DNA of 64,000 nt from Escarpia spicata (Eukaryota > Annelida > Polychaeta > Sabellida > Siboglinidae): positions 68,355,347-68,419,346 of the forward strand of contig OZ023209.1 in NCBI GenBank assembly GCA_963995525.1, written 5' to 3'. A program made the position numbers and the translations under genes. Shown piece by piece: positions 11,085-23,290 of this stretch. Numbering within the stretch: the stretch's first letter is position 1; each line of letters begins with the position of its first letter. The notes beneath the pieces were generated by a model. That model worked only from the letters and a program-made list of their open reading frames with translations, was not told the DNA's origin and searched no databases.

Positions 11085-11231
11085 AACCATCAGTTTCACA
11101 ACGTTTGAAATCATTGTTGTAATAACCTGTTACTTTTCGTCCATTCTTTTTCTGTTTTGTTCATGATACTTGTTACCTTTTCATGGTTCTTCCTTGCCTG
11201 CCGCTGTAGTAACAATGACTGTGTCTTGCAG

Positions 11232-11453
11232 CTGGAGGCTCGGGCTATGGAGGTGGCACAGCTTCAGTTGCAGGGGTCACGCTTGAATGGTCGGCTCAAA
11301 GAGTTGGAACACTTGAAAGACCTCGAATCCACTGTGCACAACCAGAAGTGGGAAGAGTTTAGCCGGCTCGCAGAAAGCATGAAGAACTTGTCACATTCGA
11401 TGGCATCACGGTCACAGTCGCCACAAATGACCAAGACTCTCGACCTGTCTTAG
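11232..11453 (+). CDS. terminal coding exon of the coiled-coil protein
   Basis: The acceptor AATGACTGTGTCTTGCAG ends at 11231. The exon continues in phase 0 for 73 codons to TAG 11451-11453. It opens with LEARAMEVAQLQLQGSRLNG and carries the heptad pattern on through KELEHLKDLES. A more polar helix follows (HNQKWEEFSRLAESMKNLSH), and the end is a Ser-rich, probably disordered tail (ASRSQSPQMTKTLDLS). Joining it to exon 3426-3593 needs no frame correction. The conserved-looking W-E-E-F-x-R-L-A-E-x-M-K segment should make the family easy to identify by search. From memory I cannot assign it with confidence, and a centrosomal or cytoskeletal coiled-coil protein is only an inference. Confidence 0.7.
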   Translation: MEARAMEVAQLQLQGSRLNGRLKELEHLKDLESTVHNQKWEEFSRLAESMKNLSHSMASRSQSPQMTKTLDLS

Positions 11454-12390
11454 GGCATGGTCCAAGTGGCATACTTTTCTTAAGGTGCAAATTCTTTTAT
11501 CGTAAAATCACGTGGAAATATACTATGTCTGTTCTAATATTTCAAGAGTAACAAGTTTGCAAACTCCCCAAAAAGTACAGATTTGTGAATGGTCGTTTGA
11601 TCTTTGCCAGGTTTTGCAATGAAAAGTGTTCCAGTGGCGTCACCTAACACGTGAAAGTGATACTACTCTGTTGTCATCTCCCAAGTGCCACACCATTTAT
11701 TGAGGTGGTTTCAACCACTACTAAACAATCAACTGTTTGGGATTTGAGAACTGATAAAACTATCCCCAACCATTCAAGTGTGTTTAATAAAAACGAATAC
11801 TTTGCTATAATTTAACCATTATCTGCTTATAAATTCATTGTTGCAGTTCATCTTGCTATGTTCCCAAGACATTCTTTGTGAAATGTTATTAGATTAAACA
11901 GACCATGGTCAAGTTATATCAAAGAAATGTTGGTTCTTTAAAACTGACATGTTAGAATGTTGTAGTTTGCACCTTATAAAGTGATTTTACGATACAAATG
12001 TCCATACTGTGTCCATCTGGTAGCTGTGCATTCATGTTCCAGTTATTGTGACCACTGCTATTCAACAATGCGCCAGCAAGCAGGAGTGACTTGGGCCCAA
12101 AAACCAGTGGACCCTAAAATAGACTCGGCATCCATTTCAATTTCATTTCTGTGCCAGACTCACAAAGTGGCCTTTCCTCTAGATTGTAGAAACATTGTTG
12201 ACTGTCATATAACTTGAACTTGTGCAGAATGTACCGGTATTGGTGTATCTTCTTATATTTCCTTTTGCTGAAGACAAGTTTTTCTCATAACAGAATCAAT
12301 TGTGTCTGTTACCTATAAAGGGAGACATTTGTGTAAGAGTTCTCTATAATTGTTTGTGAAGATGCCACCAACAACCTGTATTCGTGATAC
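11454..12390 (+). other. probable 3' untranslated region and downstream sequence
   Basis: AT-rich, single-copy sequence directly after the stop codon. A canonical AATAAA lies at 11786-11791, about 335 bp after the stop, and could end a short transcript. No further coding signal was recognised. Confidence 0.45.
11786..11791 (+). terminator. candidate polyadenylation signal AATAAA
   Basis: First canonical hexamer downstream of the coiled-coil gene stop. It lies in AT-rich sequence with T-rich segments downstream. A second AATAAA at 14706-14711, beyond a minisatellite, could serve a longer 3' UTR. Confidence 0.35.
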
Positions 12391-13660
12391 GTTTACACAG
12401 AGACTGGTGGGTCATTGTATGTTGACACAGAGACACTGGTGGGTCATTGTATGTTGACATACAGACACCGGTGGGTCATTGTGTGTTGACACACAAACAC
12501 TGGTGGGTCGTTGTACATTGACACACAGACACTGGTGGGTCATTGTATGTTGACAAACGAACACTGATGGGTCATTGTATGTTGACACACAGACACTGGT
12601 GCGTCATTGTATGTTGACACACAGACACTGGTGCGTCATTGTATGTTGACAAACGGACACTGATGGGTCATTGTATGTTGACACACAGACACTGGTGCGT
12701 CATTGTATGATGACACACAGACACTGGTGGGTCATTGTATGTTGACACACAGGCACTGGTGGGTCATTGTACGTTGACACAGAAACACTGGTGGGTCATT
12801 GTACGTTGACACACAGACACTGATGGGTCATTGTATGTTGACACAGAGACACTGGTGGGTCATTGTATGTTGACACAGAAACACTGGTGGGTCATTGTAT
12901 GTTGACACAGAGACACCAGTGGGTCATTGTATGTTGACACAGAGACACCGGTGGGTCATTGTGTGTTGACACACAGACACCGGTGGGTCATTGTATGTTG
13001 ACACACAGACACAGATGGGTCATTGTACATTGACACACATACACTGGTGGGTCATTGTACGTTGACACACAGACACAGGTGGGTCATTGTACGTTGACAC
13101 AGAGACACTGTTGGGTCATTGTATGATGACACACAGACACTGGTGGGTCATTGTACATTGACACCCAGACACACAGACACTGGTGGGTCATTGTACATTG
13201 ACACACAGACACAGGTGGGTCATTGTACGTTGACACAGAGACACTGTTGGGTCATTGTATGATGACACACAGACACTGGTGGGTCATTGTACATTGACAC
13301 ACAGACACACAGACACTGGTGGGTCATTGTATGTTGACACACAAACACTGGTGGGTCATTGTATGTTGACACATAGACACTGGTGGGTCATTGTATGTTG
13401 ACACACAGACACTGGTGGGTCATTGTATGTTGACACACAGACACTGGTGGGTCATTGTATGTTGACACACAGACACTGGTGGGTCATTGTATGTTGACAC
13501 ACAGGCACTGGTGGGTCATTGTATGTTGACACACAGACACTGGTGGGTCATTGTATGTTGACACACAGACACTGCTGGGTCATTGTATGTTGACACACAG
13601 ACACTGGTGGGTCATTGTATGTTGACACACAGGCACTGGTGGGTCATTGTATGTTGGTGG
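12391..13660. repeat. 32-bp minisatellite array, about 39 copies
   Basis: Units like TTGACACACAGACACTGGTG followed by GGTCATTGTATG recur every 31-32 bp. Copies from 13330 to 13650 are nearly identical, while earlier copies are more divergent. Two copies near 13170 and 13310 carry an extra CAGACACA insertion within a repeated block of about 130 bp. Confidence 0.95.
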
Positions 13661-15318
13661 GTCAGCAAGGATAGTTTTCTTGTCTTTGGCTTTCCACAGG
13701 TTAACAAGTGGTTATATAGTTTCATCGTCACGTCATCAGAACGTCTTGAGCAGTCCTAAGGACAGGATACTGCACGATGTAAGAACTTATCTTAAAGGTC
13801 GACTAGATTAAACAAAGGCCGCCAAGTAATTAGAAATATAATACTATTCCAGTAAATTGTTCTACATTCCCTGTGAAGTGACTGTTACCTGTACTGCGAG
13901 ACTTCTTCCATGTTCGAAGAAGAGTTTCTCTAGTGTTATTAGCAATGTTGTTAGGCTTGTTTTAATGGTATATCTAGTAAGTTAGTTTATTTATATATAC
14001 AGCGCTCTGTTAAACGACTGAATCAGTCAGTAGCTCAGCTTTTTCATGGGAATTTGCCAATTTCGGGTTGAACAAGTTTAGCTGTTTCCAATCTGTATGT
14101 GATAAGGCAAGCATTTTGCAATCTTTTTATATTGATTTTATGAACACGTTATTTTTATATTATGTGTAGTGAGTGTGTGAGCAAATGTAACAGAGTGAAT
14201 ACTGTTTTCTGTAGCAGTCGTCTCTATTTCTTACTGGTTATCAATAATTATGATACTAATACATACAGTGGCAAATACAAAGAGAATTGACTAAATTAGT
14301 TCAATGAAAATGCCTGTGCACCTACAACACCCGGTCAACAATTTCTTAAATTAATGTTGAAGGGAGATTGTGTGTGCAGTTACCCAGAATCCTCTAGACA
14401 CATATCTCATGATAGCATTGTGTGGCTGATCTTTGCTATTTATGTATATATATAATTGTTTCTTTACGCAGTTATGTTCATGCATCCATGGGCCAGAATG
14501 TCCAATATATCAGTTCGTGTATTGTGGATATTACTGTTGATTGACAAATACAATTTCTCCGTTTTTAAGTTGTTTGTCAGATATTTATGTAAACTCTTCG
14601 TCTTGAAAATATACACGTGTTTGTTGGCATGTTTTTTAACAGAACAGTGTGATTGATTAACATACTGTGTTGACGTTGTTGCTGAAAAAGTGTAGTTGTT
14701 TTGTTAATAAAATGTTTATGAAAATCACGTTGCTTTTGTAGTTGTAAATTGATGTATTACATTGCATCACCCGAAGAGTATATGTTCTGCACACACTCAC
14801 GGCATGTATTGACTTACACGTTGATTAGTTTCTGAAATGTCGTTGTTCAAGAAATACAACAGGAAATGTTCCAGCCTGTCTGTTACATTGACAGCTGTAA
14901 TATGGTTTGTCGAGTAGAAGTATCTGTATAAAGCTGAAGGTTGTCGGGACGTCTTAATTGCAGAAGAACATTGTGAACGAATTGTGTGATGAACGGAGAA
15001 ATGTCATAAATACGTTGCAACCTCAATGGATTGACTAGTGCTGGTCTCCATGGTGGTAGATATTATTATATTAGGGAAAAACTACTATGCAGATGCATGC
15101 ACGCATGCACACACACGCACCACACATGAGGCAATTAATTGGAAAAGTTAATTAAATTACAGTTAACTCCACAATTTATCTTTCCAGTATAGGAGGTTAA
15201 AATGGAACATGACAAGCAAGCCAATAATACATTATATTATTGCATTGTACAAATGTCTCTAACACTTACATCATATTTCGAGACTAAGCTACATACAGTA
15301 AAACTCCAGAATCACTTT
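13661..15318. other. unique AT-rich intergenic DNA
   Basis: No convincing exon, RNA gene or element was seen. It contains AATAAA at 14706 and a short CA-rich stretch at 15095-15125. Small open frames here lack domain or codon features. Confidence 0.4.
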
Positions 15319-16908
15319 GTACTTCACTGTACTTTATACTGCACCAGTGTTGTATGAGCACATGTTTACTTTGTACTTCACTGTACTTTATACTGCACCA
15401 GTGTATACGAGCACAGATGCACTGTGTACTTCACTGTACTTTATACTGCACCAGTGTTATACAAGCACAGGTGCACCTTGCATTTCACTGTACTTTATAC
15501 TGCACCAGTGTATACGAGCACAGATGCACTGTGTACTTCATTGTACTTTATACTGCACCAGTGTTATACAAGCACAGGTGTACTTTGTACTTCACTGTAC
15601 TTTATACTGCACCAGTGTTATACAAGCACAGGTGCACCTTGCATTTCACTGTACTTTATACTGCACCAGTGTATACGAGCACAGATGCACTGTGTACTTC
15701 ATTGTACTTTATACTGCACCAGTGTTATACAAGCACAGGTGTACTTTGTACTTCACTGTACTTTATACTGCACCAGTGTTATACAAGCACAGGTGCACTT
15801 TGTACTTCACTGTACTTTATACTGCACCAGTGTATACGAGCACAGATGCACTGTGTACTTCATTGTACTTTATACTGCACCAGTGTTATACAAGCACAGG
15901 TGCATCTTGTATTTCACTGTACTTTATACTGCACCAGTGTATACGAGCACAGATGCACTGTGTACTTCACTGTACTTTATACTGCACCAGTGTTATACAA
16001 GCACAGGTGCACTTTGTACTTCACTGTACTTTATACTGCACCAGTGTATACGAGCACAGATGCACTGTGTACTTCATTGTACTTTATACTGCACCAGTGT
16101 TATACAAGCACAGGTGCACCTTGCATTTCACTGTACTTTATACTGCACCAGTGTATACGAGCACAGATGCACTGTGTACTTCACTGTACTTTATACTGCA
16201 CCAGTGTTATACAAGCACAGGTGCATCTTGTATTTCACTGTACTTTATACTGCACCAGTGTATACGAGCACAGATGCACTGTGTTCTTCACTGTACTTTA
16301 TACTGCACCAGTGTTATACAAGCACAGGTGTACTTTGTACTTCACTGTACTTTATACTGCACCAGTGTTATACAAGCACAGGTGCACTTTGTACTTCACT
16401 GTACTTTATACTGCACCAGTGTTATACAAGCACAGGTGTACTTTGTACTTCACTGTACTTTATACTGCACCAGTGTTATACAAGCACAGGTGCACTTTGT
16501 ACTTCACTGTACTTTATACTGCACCAGTGTTATACAAGCAGAGGTGTACTTTGTACTTCACTGTACTTTATACTGCACCAGTGTTATACAAGCACAGGTG
16601 TACTTTGTACTTCACTGTACTTTATACTGCACCAGTGTTATACAAGCACAGGTGCACTTTGTACTTCACTGTACTTAATACTCCACCAGTGTTATACGAG
16701 CAAATGTGCACTTTGTATTTCACTGTACTTTATACTGCACCAGTGTTATACAAGCAGAGGTGCACTTTGTACTTCATTGTACTTAATACTGCACCAGTGT
16801 TATACGAGCAAAGGTGCAGTTTGTATTTCACTGTATTTATTACTGCACCAGTGTTATACGAGCAGAGGTGCACTTTGTATTTCACTGCACTTAATACTGC
16901 ACCAGTGC
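15319..16908. repeat. 53/54-bp two-type minisatellite array, about 29 copies
   Basis: All units share TGTACTTCACTGTACTTTAT and ACTGCACCAGTGT. Type A (54 bp) continues TATACAAGCACAGGTGCACT. Type B (53 bp) continues ATACGAGCACAGATGCACTG. A and B mix in repeated orders to about 16290, after which almost only type A follows, and the last four units decay. Because the monomer has no stop codons, overlapping open frames of 450-550 codons arise in all three plus-strand frames. These are a composition effect, not genes. Confidence 0.96.
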
Positions 16909-17000
16909 TCCAACTCAAACGGTCAGGTATTCCCATAGAAGAAAGACTTTCTAACGGTGGTCCGGTATGCAGGGCAACCATATTCCAGCGTTGTCATCCT

Positions 17001-18410
17001 CGCATGTAAACTGTTCACCATGTGTTCGCATGTTCGCATGTAAACTGTTCACCATGTGTTCCCATGCAGACTGTTTCCCATGTATTCACATGTACAGTAA
17101 ACTGTTCGCCATGTGTTCGCATGTAAACTGTTCACCATGTGTTCGCATGTAGACTGTTCACCATTTGTTCACATGTAGACTGTTCACCATGTGTTCGCAT
17201 GTAGACCATCCACCATGTGTTCATATTTAGAATATTAACTATCATGTTCGGATGTAGACTGTTAACCATGTGTCCACATGTAGACTGTTCACCATGTGTT
17301 CACATGTAAACTGTTCACCATGTGTTCACGTGTAGACTGTTCACCATGTGTTCACGTGTAGACTGTTAACCATGTGTCCACATGTAGACTGTTCACCATG
17401 TGTTCACATTAGACTATTCACCATGTGTTCACATGTAGACTGTTCACCATGTGTTCACATGTAGACTGTTCACCATGTGTTCATATGTAGACTATTAACT
17501 ATTATGTTCGGATGTAGACTGTTAACCATGTGTCCATATGTAGACTGTTAACCATTTGTCCACATGTAGACTGTTAACCATGTGTTCACATGTAGACTGT
17601 TCACCATTTGTTCACATGTAGACTGTTCACCATGTGTTCACATGTAGACTGTTCACCATGTGTCCACATGTAGACTGTTCACCATGTGTTCACATGTAGA
17701 CTGTTCACCATTTGTTCACATGTAGACTGTTCACCATTTGTTCACATGTAGACTGTTAACCATGTGTTCACATGTAGACTGTTCTCCATGTGTTCACATG
17801 TAGACTGTTCACCATTTGTTCACATGTAGACTGTTCACCATGTGTTCACATGTAAACTGTTCACCATGTGTTCACGTGTAGACTGTTCACCATGTGTTCA
17901 CATGTAAACTGTTCACCATGTGTTCACGTGTAGACTGTTAACCATGTGTCCACATGTAGACTGTTCACCATGTGTTCACATTAGACTGTTCACCATGTGT
18001 CCACATGTAGACTGTTCACCATGTGTCCATATGTAGACTGTTCACCATGTGTTCACATGTAGACTGTTCACCATGTGTTCATATGTAGACTATTAACTAT
18101 TATGTTCGGATGTAGACTATTAACCATGTGTCCATACGTAGACTGTTAACCATATGTCCACATGTAGACTGTTAACCACATGTCCACGTGTAGACTGTTA
18201 ACCATGTGTTCACATGTAGACTCTTCGCCATGTGTTCACATGTAGACTGTTCACCATATGTTCGCGTGTAGACTGTTCACCACGTGTTCGCGTGTAGACT
18301 GTTCACCATGTGTTCACGTGTATACTGTTCATCATGTGTTCACTTGTAGACTGTTCACCATATGTTCGCGTGTAGACTGTTCATCACGTGTTCACGTGTA
18401 GACTGTTCAC
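17001..18410. repeat. 26-bp minisatellite array, about 54 copies
   Basis: Units TTCACATGTAGACTGTTCAC followed by CATGTG repeat every 26 bp, with frequent variants such as GTCCACATG, TTCGCGTG and AACCATG. The block with ACTATTAACTATTATGTTCGG occurs near 17225, 17485 and 18085, evidence of block duplication. Confidence 0.95.
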
Positions 18411-18553
18411 GTCTAATGTATTGCAGCAGACGGGTATTACCACTGTTAGTTATGTGTATGTATACCTTTCTTGTACATGGTTTCCTACCTGACTCTATAT
18501 TATAAGTGGTACTTGTACCTGTTATCAAAGATAAATGTTGTAAAATCAATGAT

Positions 18554-19730
18554 CGTGACAACTACAAACCGATTGCTCTAGCCAGTGTAATATCAAAAAT
18601 ACTGGGAAAAGGCTTCAAAGACCTTTGATAGAATAAGACATTCTACATTATTTAAGAAATTGATTGACAGACAAGTGCCTGTTATATTGTTAGAATTATG
18701 ATATATTGATACACAAGGCAAACTATGTTTATACGTTGGTCTGGAAATTTATCTGACGGATTTCATGTGACAGATGGTGTAAGACAAGGTGGAATACTTT
18801 CTCCATACCTGTTTAATGTCCATATTGGTGATGTTAGTAATGCATTAACAAAATGTCGCACTGGCTGTTGTATAGGTGACATACGTATTAATCACCTAAT
18901 GTATGCAGATTACCTGTTGATATTCTCGCCCTCCAGTTTAGGCCTGAGGATATTATTATCAGTTTGTGAAACTTATGGTATGAATCATGAAATAAAATGT
19001 AACCATAGGAAAAGCAAGATACTTAAAAGTAGAGAGAAGTATATGAAGAATGTTTGGGGAGGACATAAAATATGTCAGTAGTGTAACATATCTATCGTTA
19101 TCCATATTTTGTTGCAATGATGCTAAAGACAACAAAGATATAATGCGTCAGTGTTGCCAGTTATATGCACGTGGTAATGTGTTACTCGGGAAATTGTATA
19201 TGTACACTGATGATGTAAAAAATAATCTGTTCAATACATTTTGCTCCTCAATATACACATCCTAACTATGGTGGAATCATAATGCTTACAGTATTCACAA
19301 ATTATATATTTGTTATAACAATGTGTTCCGAAGACTACTTCTATTACCGAAATATTGCAGCGACTTTGTAGAAAGATTTGTTCCGGACTGTAAATTAGTC
19401 ATTCGAAATCTTGTTTACAAATACATGAAACGTTTAGATAAATAAGAAAACTCTGGTAGTAGCTGTACTAGGCACATACATCAGATGGATATCCAGGATT
19501 AGAAGACGATGGGTTAAGTCCCTATACGTACACAATGATCTTCCGTAGGAGCAGTTGCCAGTGGTACTGTGTGGCTATGTGTATTCTTATTTTTTTCTTA
19601 TATATGTATGCTTTTTATTATATAATGTGTTTCTACTATTAATATAGCTGTTAACTGTTGTATGGATATATGGACCGATATATGTATCACTATATGTATT
19701 TTTGTCAGAAATAAAGCACTGAATTGAATA
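18554..19730 (+). pseudogene. LINE (non-LTR retrotransposon) reverse-transcriptase fragment
   Basis: The frame first reads NDRDNYKPIALASVISKI, the start of a LINE RT, then jumps by deletion to FDRIRHSTLFKKLIDRQVP and meets a stop. From about 18725 another frame reads VTDGVRQGGILSPYLFNVHI, the RT motif preceding the active site, then INHLMYADYLLIFSPSS. The active-site box is YADY (18902-18913) instead of YADD. A frameshift near 19050 leads to SSVTYL and YARGNVLLGKLYMYTDD, and from 19262 to about 19450 the typical LINE carboxyl region follows (NVFRRLLLLPKY, RNLVYKYMKRLDK), with stops. A 3' tail ends in AATAAAGCACTGAATTGAAT near 19710. The copy is 5'-truncated and inactive. I cannot assign the clade securely. 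Confidence 0.8.
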
Positions 19731-19737
19731 TACACCT

Positions 19738-19769
19738 ACGTGTGTGTGTGTTTGTGTGTGTGTATGTGC

Positions 19770-19801
<32 letters not shown>

Positions 19802-20065
19802 GCATATATATAATATATACATATATATTTAATATTTATTTTATAAAACGCAACTTCCAATAAAATGCTCAAAGCGCTGTACAGGAATCTAATAGCATAA
19901 AATATTAAATTTAGCAAAGGTATGAGCACAATATATATAAAATACAAATTTAATACAATTATAAAAACAGAACAATTTAATTCATATAATATATATATTT
20001 ACATATATATATATATAGTGTATAAATGCATATATATATATATATATATATACGCATACATATTA
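19738..20065. repeat. (TG)n and (TA)n simple repeats around an AT-rich dispersed-repeat piece
   Basis: TG-rich 19740-19785 is followed by TATATA runs at 19786-19825 and 19985-20055. Between them, 19850-19885 holds CTCAAAGCGCTGTACAGG. A similar word (CCCAAAGCGCTTTACAC) is found at 44102-44118, so this may be part of a dispersed element. Confidence 0.7.
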
Positions 20066-21564
20066 TATAATTCACTTGTTCAATTAACTGAGGCAAATAT
20101 ATTAATTTCTAGCTGTTAACAGATATCTGGAAATTAAAAACCCGGATTCGCGATGGGCTAAGCCAGCTCAGGAAGCAGTTTTAATTCGGATAAGTTTGCT
20201 AATATTTTGTTGTGGGTGTTCGTCTGCGAACTTTGTATCTTCTAACCTCGAGAGAGTTGCTGCTACATGGCAGACGTGACAACGAATATGACATCACAGG
20301 TTGATTCATTTGACATTTATTATAATTATAACGCTTCTGTTAAAATATAACAAATAGAATTGGCAAACCATATACCTTTAAATATTATAGCTTCTGCCTA
20401 GTGATCAATAACCTTCCCCATTACGAATAATAAACACTTTATTTTCCATACAATTTACCGCAGATTGTGAGCATCTTGATAATGAGTTTGCTCGTCTTCT
20501 AAAGGCGTTGCCTTTACGGGCTCATTTGAACACTATTTTCAAGGTTTTGTAACGAAGCATGTCCCGTCGAACCACGCAAGAAACGGACTATCCAGAAATA
20601 GTCAACGAGTTAGAATCCACACTGTTCGACTTGTAGCAGGATACGATAAACACATAAGAAACTCCTTCCAAGTCTAACTAGTTATGCGCTCATGTTCGCG
20701 AAATGTGTACGAATCTGTAACAACAATAAAACGTGTGCACGATTGACAGCGCAGTAGGTGTGGTATGGGCGCGGACCGTAAACACACGAAACAATAGGCG
20801 GATATTGACAGATGTGTCCTCTACAGCGGATTTTACTTCATACCTTACAGTGTGTCTATAAGATAGCATCGAAAATATTGTAATCACCCAAAAGGAGCTG
20901 GACCGCAATATTCTTCTTTGACTTTATTATTATCATACGTACCTCCTACCACACGGAACTAGCTCTAGCTTTGCTACTTGGTAAATTAACAATTTATTTG
21001 TGACAGGGAAAGCTAGCATATCATAGGAGTGTAATAATTGTGCACTTTCTCTGCTCCCGACTAGCAAGGTTACTAATATATGTTCACTTGTTGACTAGAA
21101 GCTGCATCGGCCATGTCTTTACTAATTCCTTAATGATCATAGCGGTGGCACTCCACTCTTCACATTGCCATCGATAACCAATGTCTGGGTTGTGCCGCTA
21201 GTTTGCAATCTAGTCTTATTTGCACGCGTTGTATAGCTCCACGCACAGACTCCAAAAAGACGTGCTTTCTAAAAAAATAATCCTGTGCTTCTCGATAATT
21301 CTATTTCTTTCGTACAATGATTCCGTGTTACTATTGTTTTGATACATATATCTATATATCATGCTAATTGCAAGTACTTCAGCTTAATTTAACTTGCCAA
21401 CGTTGAAGGAGATTCTAGAAGCATTGTAAGGAACATGTCGTGAAAACACGACCAATTTGTGCAGCATATGTGTCAATGTACATTCAATTGTCGTGTGCCA
21501 CAAGACGAGGGACTACGCAGTCAGTGTCTCTGTCTTCGTTCACTCACATCTCTGGTCGCCATAT
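20066..21564. other. unique sequence downstream of the minus-strand gene
   Basis: No repeat, RNA gene or supported exon was seen. On the minus strand this is 3' flank of the gene ending at 21565. Confidence 0.4.
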
Positions 21565-22537
21565 CTACGTGCTGCTGGCGATTGACGAATACGACGACGG
21601 ACGACTGCTCGGCGACCTCCCGACTTCACGGCGCGCTACCGTGCGGGCAATCATGTCCGCTAGACTGGACATCAATCCCGGCTCGAGCTGCCTCACGTTG
21701 GTGACGTGCGCGAAGTTACACGGCTGTGAGATGTCTCGTTTCGTCGCCGATTTCGAGGAAGATGCGTCGCTCTTTCCTCCGAGGCGCCAGCGCTTTTTTG
21801 TAGATGACTTCCGATGACCGGAAGTACCAACGCGCCACAGTTCGTCGGTCTGGTCGGCCGTCATCTGCACGAAGCGCGCGTGGAAGGTTTCAGCGGCGGC
21901 GGCGTCGTAGAACCGTAACCCAACCAGGTCTCCGATCGGCCGACTCGAGTGCTGCATCGTGTGGAAGGCGGTGGCGCCCTCGTGCGACGTGTAGTTGCTC
22001 AAGTACGTGATCTTATCGTGCCACAGTCCGAAGCCTGTCTCCCGTTCTGCCAGCACTATGCGTAGATCACGCTTGCGAGTGCCGCGACCGGTGTTCAGCA
22101 CAAACACCGGGACACCCGTGTGTGCATGACGCCAGCCGGCCGGCGAACACTTATGGTTTCCGGTAGACTTTTCGCTGAATAATATGTCGGCGAGACATCG
22201 GCAAATGACGATTTCAGTATCGCGACTTCCGTAAAACAGCTCAAGTCTTGCGATGTCTCTTTGTGTGATTCCCGCCGACAAACTCACGTCTTCGTCAGCG
22301 TCGAACGCGTCCTCCGTTGTCCCGTCCACGTTGTCCGTGCTGGCCGACCTGTCGCCGCACACGGCCGCCGAATCCGCAATTGCCGGATCCGACTCGGCGC
22401 CGGAAGTAGTGGAGGCAAGTGACCGGTCGGACGGCTTACGTCGGCTTGTCTCTCGGAACGACATCGCCTGCAGACGCCGCCGCTGTAGCGTGTCATACTT
22501 GTCCGTGATCTGTTTGATCGCCTTCATCGTGTCCTCA
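21565..22537 (-). CDS. last coding exon: WH1/PH-like domain plus CRIB-like motif
   Basis: The acceptor TTACTTGGCGCAG ends at 22538 on the minus strand. The first T completes a Ser codon with AG from the previous exon, and the frame then runs 323 codons to TAG at 21565-21567. In the joined protein (residues about 724-1047), a charged helix (TDKYDTLQRRRLQ) and an acidic low-complexity part come first. Residues about 832-949 form a globular domain (EIVICRCLADILF, GVPVFVLNTG, LRIVLAERETGFGLW, AFHTM, LVGLRFYDAAAAETFHARF). Its final strand and helix, VGL-x-F-x-(D/E)-x-x-A-x-x-F, is the signature of WH1/EVH1 and related PH-fold domains. A basic stretch (KKRWRLGGK) precedes DISQPCNFAHVTNV (about 992-1005), which fits the CRIB consensus I-S-x-P-x-x-F-x-H-x-x-x-V except for the final H-V-G. 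Binding to Cdc42/Rac-type GTPases is therefore inferred. No VCA actin-nucleating tail is visible. The exon is CpG-rich compared with its surroundings. Confidence 0.8.
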
Positions 22538-22565
22538 CTGCGCCAAGTAATAGCAAAATATAGTT

Positions 22566-22875
22566 AGCATGCACACACACGCACACACGCAGCAACGCAT
22601 ACGCACATACCCTCTCACCCACACACGCCCCACATACACACATGTACGCACGCATGCACACACACGCGCACGCACACAAACACCACATACACACACGCAC
22701 GCACCCACAGTCGCACGCACTCACTCACACGCACGCACGCACACATGCGCACGCACGCACACACACGCACAAAAATACCACATACACACACGCACGCACA
22801 CTAACACACACACACACACAACACACACTTACACGCATGCCCGCATGCACGCACACACACGCACGCATACATACG
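22566..22875. repeat. CA/GCAC-rich simple repeat in the intron
   Basis: Impure (CACACG)n and (CACGCA)n sequence directly upstream of the acceptor of the last exon of the minus-strand gene. All open frames in it are low-complexity artefacts. Confidence 0.9.
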
Positions 22876-23290
22876 TCATTCATAACGTATGGCTACCTGT
22901 AATTGTAATCAGCGTTACCAAGACTTTTTACCCTGAAGGGTTACGTAAGCAACTTGTTGCAGGAATGGTCTACACCGCAGGAATCACCACTGGTGCACTA
23001 GTCGTACTCACAATTAAACAAACAAACAAACGTCAATAATACATTATACTCTGTGTAACGTTAATAATAAATGATCTAGTCAAAGATTAATCAATATTTA
23101 TATAATTCAATATGAATATCAGATGTGTTATATTACAAAAAGGGAGATCAGAGAAGAGATCTTAGCTGTCGTCTATCAAGAGAAAAACCTAGATTTCAAG
23201 CACAACTTTACAGGACAAAGAAAACGAGGATGGCCATTGAAGAGGTGAGTGACCATATCAAGCATAATACTGGTCTCCCGCTGTTAGCAG
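22876..23290. other. unique intronic sequence
   Basis: Single-copy DNA inside the second intron of the minus-strand gene. A short open stretch at 23125-23313 has no recognisable family and runs into the 65-bp array. Confidence 0.35.

Noticed and set aside
1..13660. Regular direct repeats reminiscent of a CRISPR array
   Set aside because: Units are contiguous without unique spacers and the DNA is clearly eukaryotic; these are minisatellites.
15319..17009. Open frames of 453, 504 and 551 codons on the plus strand
   Set aside because: They are translations of the 53/54-bp array in three frames at once and have no independent coding signal.
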